Below, in pieces: positions 1-6,009 of a stretch of 11,935 nt of DNA. Numbering within the stretch: position 1 is the stretch's first letter; each line of letters starts with the position of its first letter. Origin of the DNA: Treponema sp. (lineage in GTDB: Bacteria; Spirochaetota; Spirochaetia; Treponematales; Breznakiellaceae); contig JAIWNU010000102.1 in NCBI GenBank assembly GCA_020216655.1, positions 1 through 11,935 on the forward strand. The letters run 5' to 3'. The position numbers and the translations under genes were made by a program. A model generated the notes under the pieces. It did not search any database, was not told the origin of the DNA, and saw only the letters and a list, made by a program, of their open reading frames with translations.

Positions 1-1352
1 AGCATAGCCTCCGCTTCTTTGGGATCAGCGCATTCAAAGGTGCCATCCCCCAGTTCGGCGGAACGGATTGCCCCCCATGCTTCGTGGCCTCCAACCCGAC
101 GTACTAAAAGTTTTGGTACCGGGTAAAAGGCTAGCTCGCTCGGTTTGGTCACCAGAAGATCACTGGCTCTCATCAGCAGGTTTGTCGTATAGACCGCTTG
201 GAAAATGTCTGAATGCATGAAAATATGAATTCCCGACATGGTTCCTCCGATGGCTTCTTCCGCAATGGTCTTTGTCTCGTTCCAGTTGTTAATGTGCATG
301 CGGGCTTTAACAAGTTCGGGAATATCAGCCAGGAGTCCTTCCAATACAGATTGATGGTCACCCACATTGATGAGTATTGCCACCTTGCCTCGCTGTTCTA
401 ATGGCAGCAAGGTTCGGATAAGCCGGGCATAGAGTTCCCGCTGGGCTCCTGCGCCTCCTACAGAAAGCAGAACCCGCAGCGGTTTAAGGGTCGAAAGCCG
501 ATTCATTCGAGCTGCGGTATCCTGTTCAAGATTTGCAACCAATTCATGGTCGATATAATGGCCTGTGTATACAAGACTTCCTTTATCCATAAAGCGGGGA
601 ATGGTTTTTCCCGCCATACCCCGGAGGGTTTTGTAGCCGAACCAAGCTGAGGGAGACTGGACACAATGAATAGCCCCCTCTGAAAGGTGCAGGGCCATGG
701 GCCAATTGTCAGGTATTACATTGACGACCCGCTCCATGCCGCTGTGTATCGCCGCTTGGGCTGACCAAACGTGGGTTGCCACATAGGGAATATTTTTAGG
801 CAGGAGCTTGCAGGGAGTAGCCATGAGTTCTGCGGTTTTTTGATCCGCCGCGTTGTAGGTCAGTTTCCGGAACCCTTCTGAGTTAAGGGGCTCCCAATAG
901 AGACTGTTAAAGAGGGCGTATTTTTGGGATAGGCGGGACCCCAGCGAATAGAGGCTGTTTAAGTGGGCGATAATTTTGCCCCCCGTGGTATCTTTAAAAG
1001 AATGCAGATCAAACCAATAGGGGTTTCTGCCCATGGCCCGTGCAGCGCTTGCAATGGCTATGGAAATCCGGTAATGGCCGAATCCCATACGAATATTGCC
1101 TACCACCAGAGCTTTAGGATCCGAAGGGAGATCTACCTTCTGCCATTCCCCTTCAATTTTGGTGCCCACTTCCTGGACCATGAGCTGCCGAATCCCCAGC
1201 GGATCCAAACTCGGTACCTCTCTTGAAAGAAGAATAAAGTCCTTTTGAGAATCATCTCCGAATTTTTTTAGATACGCTTTTTTTTGCCCTTCTGCCTTCT
1301 GTTGAATCCCTGCAGGTATAGGATTCCCGAAAATTGATGCGGACCTGTCCAT
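1..1352 (-). CDS. GT-B-fold glycosyltransferase-like protein (MurG/MGDG-synthase-like), 3' end outside window
   Basis: My reading of the minus strand gives an uninterrupted frame of 450 codons from ATG at 1352 to the window edge, so the C-terminus is missing. The start has a good Shine-Dalgarno, GAGGAG, about 9 nt upstream. Residues 81-115 form a first Rossmann-like strand and loop with MGFGHYR at 89-95, resembling the N-terminal glycine loop of GT28-type enzymes (MurG, monogalactosyldiacylglycerol synthase). A second Rossmann-like unit begins at 293 (LLSVGGAG at 296-302). Residues 401-408 (VTKPSEL) resemble the donor-binding acidic motif of that clan, followed by GGHEAWG at 421-427. There is no signal peptide or membrane span, so it is probably cytosolic or membrane-peripheral. 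The first 80 residues have no counterpart I recognise. The sugar donor and acceptor are unknown; a glycolipid or envelope role is inference from fold alone. It is divergent from a TetR gene, which may regulate it. Confident that it is a real gene; moderately confident of the fold. Confidence 0.75.
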   Translation of the reverse strand, partial: MDRSASIFGNPIPAGIQQKAEGQKKAYLKKFGDDSQKDFILLSREVPSLDPLGIRQLMVQEVGTKIEGEWQKVDLPSDPKALVVGNIRMGFGHYRISIAIASAARAMGRNPYWFDLHSFKDTTGGKIIAHLNSLYSLGSRLSQKYALFNSLYWEPLNSEGFRKLTYNAADQKTAELMATPCKLLPKNIPYVATHVWSAQAAIHSGMERVVNVIPDNWPMALHLSEGAIHCVQSPSAWFGYKTLRGMAGKTIPRFMDKGSLVYTGHYIDHELVANLEQDTAARMNRLSTLKPLRVLLSVGGAGAQRELYARLIRTLLPLEQRGKVAILINVGDHQSVLEGLLADIPELVKARMHINNWNETKTIAEEAIGGTMSGIHIFMHSDIFQAVYTTNLLMRASDLLVTKPSELAFYPVPKLLVRRVGGHEAWGAIRSAELGDGTFECADPKEAEAM

Positions 1353-1405
1353 TCCCTTCGCTCCTCACAAAAAATAACCTATGCCTTTTAAAAATTTAAA
1401 CCAAT

Positions 1406-1428
1406 TTCAAAAGCTGCTTGCTTTTGAA
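1406..1428. repeat. Perfect 9-bp inverted repeat in divergent intergenic region
   Basis: The arms TTCAAAAGC (1406-1414) and GCTTTTGAA (1420-1428) are perfect reverse complements separated by 5 bp. It lies between the divergent glycosyltransferase-like gene and the TetR gene, about 55 bp upstream of the former's start codon. No T-tract follows on either strand, so it is not a typical terminator. It could be a regulator-binding site controlling the leftward gene. Its sequence differs from the second dyad at 1468-1496, although the 5-bp spacer is the same. Confidence 0.5.
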
Positions 1429-1467
1429 GCTGCCTCATCTTAAAAAAGTTAATTTTTATCAGGCATC

Positions 1468-1496
1468 TAATGTCATTCATATTCTGAATGACATTA
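1468..1496. promoter_or_regulatory. Candidate TetR operator: perfect 12-bp inverted repeat
   Basis: The arms TAATGTCATTCA (1468-1479) and TGAATGACATTA (1485-1496) are perfect reverse complements around a 5-bp spacer, 29 bp in all. A long, exact dyad just upstream of a TetR-family gene is the classic arrangement for an autoregulatory operator. It lies 16 bp upstream of the best -35 element for the TetR gene. A weaker promoter-like pair (TTATCA at 1456, TATTCT at 1480) would place its -10 inside the dyad. Binding by the adjacent regulator is inferred from position and symmetry. Confidence 0.65.
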
Positions 1497-1512
1497 AATA
1501 TTTTAAATCCAT

Positions 1513-1541
1513 TTGCCAAATCCGTCAAGAAAATATATACT
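1513..1541 (+). promoter_or_regulatory. Candidate sigma-70-type promoter for the TetR gene
   Basis: TTGCCA (1513-1518) and TATACT (1536-1541) are separated by exactly 17 bp. Transcription from this promoter would begin about 6-8 nt after the -10, which is at or next to the ATG at 1548. The mRNA would then be leaderless or nearly so, in line with the absence of any Shine-Dalgarno before that ATG. Confidence 0.5.
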
Positions 1542-1547
1542 GTTTTT

Positions 1548-2201
1548 ATGAGTTACAAGGATATTCAAAAGGAGCGGGTCAGACGTTATTTTCTGGAAGC
1601 CGCAAAGGACATTATTCTTACCGAAGGTGTCTCAGCAGTTACAAGCAAAAAGGTCGGAGAAAAGGCTGCGTATTCTTATGCCAGTATCTATAATTACTTT
1701 GAAAACCAGAATGCCCTGCTCTGCGAGGCGGTAGAAGAAATAGCTCGGGATTGTGCTCAATGGGTGAGGGACAATCTGGAAGCAGTATTGTCGGGACAAT
1801 TTGCCGATTTTCAGCTTTGGATCCCTTATGGCAGCTCAGAGCTGCAAAATAATCGCTTGATGAGACCGGAGGACCGGATTCTCGCATTTTCTTTTCTTAT
1901 GATTGAATATAACGGCAAAAATCCAAACCGTTATGCCCCTTTTATTTCTACAGAAATTGATTTTCGCTACTTTATAAGACGAGACGGGAACCATTTCATG
2001 CATCCAGCCTATGAACTTTTACTGGGGGAACTAGAAAAACTTGATAAGTTTACTCAAGATAAGCGTCGACTTATTGCGGACATTATGGTATACATTTTCC
2101 ATTCAAAGATGCACTTCTATATCCGCTATGGAGCTCCAGAAAATTTGGAAGCCCTGCATAAGGAAGTTGCACAGGAGGTCCGCTTTCTTTTATGGCCCTG
2201 A
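1548..2201 (+). CDS. TetR/AcrR-family transcriptional regulator
   Basis: A 217-residue regulator, the usual length for this family. Residues 7-55 form the N-terminal DNA-binding domain: a helix with RYFLEAAKDII, then the helix-turn-helix from about 27 to 51 with the typical end SYASIYNYFENQNAL. The remainder is a helical ligand-binding and dimerisation domain with no recognisable ligand signature. An in-frame ATG 60 bp upstream (1488) would add 20 atypical residues and lies within the inverted repeat, so the ATG at 1548 is preferred. No Shine-Dalgarno precedes it. The stop overlaps the start of the next gene by 10 nt (ATGGCCCTGA), so the two are almost certainly cotranscribed and probably translationally coupled. 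Likely to repress its own operon through the dyad at 1468-1496 and possibly the divergent glycosyltransferase-like gene. The effector is unknown. Confidence 0.85.
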   Translation: MSYKDIQKERVRRYFLEAAKDIILTEGVSAVTSKKVGEKAAYSYASIYNYFENQNALLCEAVEEIARDCAQWVRDNLEAVLSGQFADFQLWIPYGSSELQNNRLMRPEDRILAFSFLMIEYNGKNPNRYAPFISTEIDFRYFIRRDGNHFMHPAYELLLGELEKLDKFTQDKRRLIADIMVYIFHSKMHFYIRYGAPENLEALHKEVAQEVRFLLWP

Positions 2202-2914
2202 CTCATATAGAAAAACTAATTGCCAAGGCTATTCTGGACTACGAGCTTCTTAAACCGGGGGATAGGATTTTACTCGGAGCTTCCGGAGGCAAGGATTCGA
2301 CCACCTTAGCCTGGGCGCTGGGCCGCCGCAAAAAGTGGAATGCCCCGGCTTTTGAGATCCAGGCCCTCAGGATAGCCAGCGATGTGCCGGGGGGAGGCAT
2401 GCCCATGGCGGCGGCCCAGCGCCTGGCGGCGCTCTACGAGGAATGGGGCATACCCTTACATACCATTGAGGTGCCAATTGTAGAACGCCTTAAGCCGGGC
2501 CAGAAGATGAGCTGCTATTGGTGCTCTACCCAGCGGCGGACAGAACTTCTGCGATATGCTATGGAGCATGGCTTTAATAAAATTGCCCTGGGGCATCATC
2601 TGGATGATGTGCTTGCGACGCTTCTTATGAATATGACCAAAAAGGGGGAATTGGCTACCATGCCGCCCCATCTAAAATATGACAAATACCCGGTCGAAAT
2701 TATCCGCCCCTTGGTGCTGGTCAGCGAAGAGGCGATCCGGGGCTTTGCCCGCGAAATGGGCTGGCTTCAGATTACCTGCAGCTGCGGTTATGGGGATGAT
2801 GGAGAGCGGAAGGAATACCAGCGCCGTCTTGATACACTGACCGCCGGTTCTGTAGACGCAAAACTGCTGATGCTAAAGAGCCTTTCAAACATCAAAAAGG
2901 ATTATCTGGCATAG
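2192..2914 (+). CDS. TtcA-family PP-loop ATPase (tRNA 2-thiocytidine synthetase-like), compact
   Basis: The protein has 240 residues. It carries the ATP-binding PP-loop SGGKDS at 31-36, a CYWC pair (C108, C111), the TtcA hallmark IALGHHLDD at 131-139, and a third cysteine site ITCSCG with C196 and C198. In TtcA three cysteines hold a [4Fe-4S] cluster and the enzyme thiolates cytidine-32 of some tRNAs. The motifs here occur in the same order as TtcA, and 'IRPL...E..I..FA' before the last cysteine site also matches. It is shorter than Escherichia coli TtcA (about 311 residues), lacking some N- and C-terminal extension, and the last motif is CSC rather than CxxC. The Shine-Dalgarno AGGAGGT at 2173-2179, inside the TetR gene, is rather far (12 nt) from the ATG. 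Family assignment is firm. True tRNA C32 thiolation is probable but not certain, since related PP-loop enzymes modify other substrates. Confidence 0.82.
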   Translation: MALTHIEKLIAKAILDYELLKPGDRILLGASGGKDSTTLAWALGRRKKWNAPAFEIQALRIASDVPGGGMPMAAAQRLAALYEEWGIPLHTIEVPIVERLKPGQKMSCYWCSTQRRTELLRYAMEHGFNKIALGHHLDDVLATLLMNMTKKGELATMPPHLKYDKYPVEIIRPLVLVSEEAIRGFAREMGWLQITCSCGYGDDGERKEYQRRLDTLTAGSVDAKLLMLKSLSNIKKDYLA

Positions 2915-2933
2915 AGCAGGAGGAAAAAGGGAA

Positions 2934-3575
2934 CTATAGTTTATAGTAGCCCATCTTTTTTTCTGCCGCCTCAAAGGCGATTGTGACAAGCCAGTTCATC
3001 ACAAAATAAAAGAGTCCGGCGATAAAAATCGGCAGGGTAGAAAACTGACGGGCCGAGGCGTTTTGAGCGGTGCGGAAGAGTTCCGCCACACCGATTGTCT
3101 GGGCCAGGGCGGTGTCCTTAACCAGCGTAATCACTTCGTTACCCATGGCGGGGAGTATTCTCCGTACCACCTGGGGGAGAATTATCTTAAAAAGGGTCTG
3201 ACTTCGTGAAAGTCCCAATACTTTTGCTGCTTCCCATTGACCTTTGGGAATCGCATCGATGCCACCTCGGTAAATTTCCGCGAAATAGGCTGCATAGTTG
3301 ACTGCAAAAGCGATAATGACCGCGGTAAATCTATCGTAGGAAATACCAAAGAGATAATAGGGGGCAAAATATACAAAGATAAGCTGCAAAATAAGGGGCG
3401 TCCCCCGCATCACCAGAATGTAGAAACTTACCGGTGTGCGGAGGAGCTTAGATTTTGATCGGCGGGCAAGTGCAACTGGCAACGCAAGGGGAATGGAAAA
3501 GAACAGGGTAAGGAAAAACACCGAAAGGGATACCAAGGTTCCTGATACCATCTGGCCAAGCATCTGCCACATCAC
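2934..3575 (-). CDS. Polar amino-acid ABC transporter permease (HisM/GlnP type)
   Basis: This inner-membrane subunit of an amino-acid importer has about 213 residues, typical for the family. The RGTPL motif of polar amino-acid permeases is at 57-61. The EAA loop that docks the ATPase spans about 115-134 (EAAKVLGLSRSQTLFKIILP). The TLVSLSVFFLTL helix, helices at 84-98 and 181-200, and the segments between them account for the expected five or so membrane spans. The GTG at 3575 is 7 nt from GAGG; an ATG immediately after it (3572) is an equally possible start. It begins 30 nt after the substrate-binding protein gene and is clearly the second gene of that operon. No ATP-binding subunit follows: the next gene downstream converges on it, with only 19 bp between the stop codons. 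The ATPase must be supplied from elsewhere. Confidence 0.92.
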   Translation of the reverse strand: MMWQMLGQMVSGTLVSLSVFFLTLFFSIPLALPVALARRSKSKLLRTPVSFYILVMRGTPLILQLIFVYFAPYYLFGISYDRFTAVIIAFAVNYAAYFAEIYRGGIDAIPKGQWEAAKVLGLSRSQTLFKIILPQVVRRILPAMGNEVITLVKDTALAQTIGVAELFRTAQNASARQFSTLPIFIAGLFYFVMNWLVTIAFEAAEKKMGYYKL

Positions 3576-3597
3576 ATTACCGCCTCATCAATCTATT

Positions 3598-3613
3598 GGA
3601 AATAATTATTTCC
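3598..3613. repeat. 16-bp perfect AT-rich palindrome across the substrate-binding gene's stop codon
   Basis: GGAAATAATTATTTCC reads identically on both strands and includes the TAA stop of the substrate-binding gene. It sits at the junction with the permease gene. As RNA it would form only a weak hairpin with a 4-nt loop. It may mark a point of mRNA processing that lowers permease relative to binding protein, or it may be chance in AT-rich sequence. Confidence 0.4.
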
Positions 3614-4430
3614 CAACTACGGAAATATCCGAACCGAACCACTGGGCAGTTATGGATGCCAGGGTACCATCTTTGGCCATAGCTTCCAGTGTTGCTTGTA
3701 CTGCATCCCGCAGGGCGAGGTCGTTTTTCCGGAATCCTACTCCATAGTCTTCGGCGGAAAGAGATTCGCTCAGGATGCGGTAGTCCTTTCCAGAGCGTTT
3801 AATATTGTCGTTAGCCACAATCAGGTCCATAATCACCGCATCTACACCGCCGATTTCCAGGTCCATCAGGGCGGTCAGGTTGTCTTTAAATTCAACCACT
3901 TGTTTGAGGCTCGCCTTAAAACTACTATTGCTCTCCAGGGCTTCTGCTGCGGAAGAACCAGCCTGGAGACCTATGGTTTTACCCTTTAGGTCCGCCAGAG
4001 TCTGATAAGCGGCATTTTTCTTGACCACAAGTACTTGAGCATTTTTTAGGTATGGCTTGGTAAAGGCCATATTTTTTGCCCGTTCCTCCGTAATGGTAAA
4101 ACCGTTCCAGATGCAGTCAATTTTACCCGTATTCAATTCCTGTTCCTTGGCATTCCAGTCGATCGGCTGTAGTACGAGCTGCACGCCAAGCCGTTTGGTA
4201 ACTTCTTTAGCCAAGTCGATGTCATAACCGACAATTTCGTTGTTTTCGTTGCGGTAGCCCATGGGCGGGAATGCATCATCCAAACCGAGGACAAGCTTGC
4301 CATTGGCTTTTATTGTTTCCAAAGATTTGTCCTGGGGTGCGCCATTCTTTGCCGCAGACTTGGCGCAGCTGCCAAGGCCGAGGGCCAGTATTGAGAGCAG
4401 TATGAAAGTAACCAGTATACTTCGTTTCAT
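3606..4430 (-). CDS. Polar amino-acid ABC transporter substrate-binding lipoprotein (SBP_bac_3)
   Basis: This 274-residue family 3 solute-binding protein captures an amino acid on the periplasmic side and delivers it to the permease encoded next. Residues 1-21 are a lipoprotein signal peptide with a lipobox-like end (LGSC), so C22 would be lipidated. The mature protein starts with 'KLVLGLDDAFPPMGY', then VGYDIDLAKEVTKRLG, GKIDCIWNGFTITEERAKNMAFTKPY and LKGKTIGLQAGSS, all standard family 3 signatures for amino-acid binding. The substrate cannot be read from the sequence. The start has a strong Shine-Dalgarno (AAGGAG, about 8 nt upstream) and a promoter at 4463-4491. The stop codon lies inside a 16-bp perfect palindrome (3598-3613). 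Confidence 0.93.
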   Translation of the reverse strand: MKRSILVTFILLSILALGLGSCAKSAAKNGAPQDKSLETIKANGKLVLGLDDAFPPMGYRNENNEIVGYDIDLAKEVTKRLGVQLVLQPIDWNAKEQELNTGKIDCIWNGFTITEERAKNMAFTKPYLKNAQVLVVKKNAAYQTLADLKGKTIGLQAGSSAAEALESNSSFKASLKQVVEFKDNLTALMDLEIGGVDAVIMDLIVANDNIKRSGKDYRILSESLSAEDYGVGFRKNDLALRDAVQATLEAMAKDGTLASITAQWFGSDISVVGK

Positions 4431-4462
4431 GCTAAAACTCCTTGCTGTTTGTAGGTGGGGGC

Positions 4463-4491
4463 ATTATGCAGGAAATAAAAGGCTCTTGCAA
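4463..4491 (-). promoter_or_regulatory. Promoter of the amino-acid importer operon
   Basis: On the minus strand, TTGCAA (4486-4491) is followed after exactly 17 bp by CATAAT (4463-4468), which matches five of the six consensus -10 positions. Transcription would begin near 4456, giving a leader of about 25 nt that contains the AAGGAG of the substrate-binding protein gene. The -35 lies within the loop and arm of the thpR terminator, so the two signals overlap. Confidence 0.6.
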
Positions 4492-4503
4492 GAAGAGTCT
4501 TTT
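4477..4503 (-). terminator. Rho-independent terminator after thpR
   Basis: Ten nt after the thpR stop, the minus strand folds as AAAAG-A-CTCTT, loop CTTGC, AAGAG-C-CTTTT, continuing as ATTTCC. The stem is 5+5 bp with one internal mismatch, and the 3' side is U-rich. It would end the ugpB-ugpA-ugpE-thpR transcript. The stem is not GC-rich, so termination may be partial. Confidence 0.6.
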
Positions 4504-4512
4504 GAAATGGGC

Positions 4513-5151
4513 TTAGTTTTCTAGGGAGACCCGATTTTGTACCGTATACACGGGTCCGCCGCGCTGAAGCACCGAAGAAACAAGGGCCGCTGAACAAACG
4601 ATACCCCTGGCGGTAAGCCTTACCTGCCGTTCCTCGGCCTCCAACTGTATGGGACTTCTTCCGGCCCGGGCTACGGTAATATGGGGCGTAAAGGGCCTCT
4701 GGGATGCTTCAAAGTCTTTTAATATAGCAGCTTCTTTAATTGCAAGGAGCTCCCGTTCTAGGTGTGCGGCAAGCAGCGAGACCGCTTCTGAGCCGGCTCC
4801 GAGCCCGACAGCTAATACCGAGGCGGGCTTTCGGGGCGGGAAGGTATAGATGCCCTGGGCTGCTATTTCAATACCATTAACGGATTCAGTGCTGATAGTT
4901 TGCTGCTGGTAAGTATCATTTAATGTTCTCCGGTCTTTCTTCCATTTTAAGACTGACTGTTCCAAGGCTTTTGCAACAAGTGGAACTCCCTGTTCAGGAA
5001 CGGAGCCGAGAAAAGCGAGCGTAAGGTGCTGATTTTCCCGGCTAGTCCAGCGAAATTCGGGATGAGACCGTTTTAGGTCCCTTAGGTCCTTTTCAAGAGC
5101 GGCGATAAATGAATCAGGCAGTTCCAGGGCAATAAAGAGACGGAGATCCAT
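4513..5151 (-). CDS. thpR: RNA 2',3'-cyclic phosphodiesterase (2H family, LigT/ThpR)
   Basis: A 212-residue 2H phosphoesterase. The two catalytic HxTx motifs are HLTL at 42-45 and HITV at 157-160, each on an inner strand as the family requires. The N-terminus RLFIALELPDS and the C-terminal 'SSVLQRGGPVYTV' are typical of ThpR. The family opens 2',3'-cyclic phosphate ends of RNA to 2'-phosphates and can join tRNA halves in the reverse direction in vitro; its cellular role remains poorly defined. The protein is slightly longer than usual because of an acidic/polar stretch at about 75-100 between the motifs. The ATG follows the ugpE stop by only 3 nt, with no strong Shine-Dalgarno of its own (a weak GGAAAAG within ugpE), so it probably depends on ugpE translation. 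It is the last gene of the ugp unit. Confidence 0.92.
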   Translation of the reverse strand: MDLRLFIALELPDSFIAALEKDLRDLKRSHPEFRWTSRENQHLTLAFLGSVPEQGVPLVAKALEQSVLKWKKDRRTLNDTYQQQTISTESVNGIEIAAQGIYTFPPRKPASVLAVGLGAGSEAVSLLAAHLERELLAIKEAAILKDFEASQRPFTPHITVARAGRSPIQLEAEERQVRLTARGIVCSAALVSSVLQRGGPVYTVQNRVSLEN

Positions 5152-5154
5152 AAA

Positions 5155-6000
5155 TTACTTTTCCGTTTCAGTCATACCGCTTACAAACTGTTTTTGCATT
5201 GCCACGACCACAATGACGGGAGGGATCAGGGCCAGCATGGTGGTGGCCAGGATGACCTGCCATTCTGCTTGGGCGTCTCCGACTGCGAGCATTCGGTTAA
5301 TACCGATAAGCAGGGTGTAATACTTTTCTTTGGTTGTAATGAGCAGGGGCCAGAGATACTGGTTCCATCCATAAATAAACTGGATAACGAACATGGATGC
5401 GATAGGAGTCCGTGTCATGGGAACAAGAATATGGCGGAAAAATTCCATGGCCGACGCTCCATCGATTGCTGCGGCTTCTGCGATTTCCCGGGGGACAGAC
5501 TTAAAAAACTGACGGAAGAGGAACACCGCCGTGGCGGATACGGTCATGGGCAGAATGAGGCCCCAGTACGTATTCAGCATACCCAGGTCTGAAATGACCT
5601 TATAGGTTGGCATAATGCGGACCTCTACCGGGAGCATCAGGGTGATGAAAATGGACCAGAATATAAAGTCCTTCAGGGCAAAATCAAAATACACAATGGC
5701 AAAGGCTGCTAAAAGGGAAATAATAATTTTACCTACTGAGATACCTAATGCCATAATGGTGGAGTTCTTAACCATTATGGCCGCATTGGCTCCCAGATTT
5801 TTAGCCCCTTCAAAGAAGGCACGGCCATAGTTTACGCCAAACTGATCTCCTGGCAGTATGGACATGGGGGCATCCAGAATGTCCGCAAGCCGTTGGGTAG
5901 AGCCCACAAAAACGACCCAAATGGGAAAAACGATAATAAAAAGGGCAAGCAGCAAAACGACATGGGGAAAGGCTCGTCTGAACAGGGATTTTTCTACCAT
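5155..6000 (-). CDS. ugpE: Glycerol-3-phosphate/glycerophosphodiester ABC transporter permease UgpE
   Basis: A 281-residue inner-membrane permease of the MalG/UgpE type, full family length. It starts with an N-terminal membrane helix (about 12-32) and the typical 'FVGSTQ' periplasmic start. Further spans lie near 82-105, 112-128, 143-163, 200-215 and 248-268, giving six. The EAA loop EAAAIDGASAMEFFRHILVP is at 175-194 and would contact the ATPase. It pairs with UgpA. The start ATG at 6000 follows a Shine-Dalgarno (AGGAG, 7 nt upstream) that lies between it and the ugpA stop, only 9 nt away. The assignment to ugp rather than a general sugar permease rests on the clear UgpB encoded upstream. 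Confidence 0.9.
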   Translation of the reverse strand: MVEKSLFRRAFPHVVLLLALFIIVFPIWVVFVGSTQRLADILDAPMSILPGDQFGVNYGRAFFEGAKNLGANAAIMVKNSTIMALGISVGKIIISLLAAFAIVYFDFALKDFIFWSIFITLMLPVEVRIMPTYKVISDLGMLNTYWGLILPMTVSATAVFLFRQFFKSVPREIAEAAAIDGASAMEFFRHILVPMTRTPIASMFVIQFIYGWNQYLWPLLITTKEKYYTLLIGINRMLAVGDAQAEWQVILATTMLALIPPVIVVVAMQKQFVSGMTETEK

Positions 6001-6009
6001 GGCGGTCTC

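Noticed and set aside
1488..1547. Upstream in-frame ATG giving a 237-residue TetR protein
   Set aside because: The extra 20 residues are not TetR-like, and the ATG falls inside the inverted repeat with no Shine-Dalgarno. The ATG at 1548 matches the family start.
2900..2950. Bidirectional terminator between the convergent PP-loop and permease genes
   Set aside because: Only 19 bp separate the stops. There is a short palindrome (AACTATAGTT) but no GC stem or T-tract.
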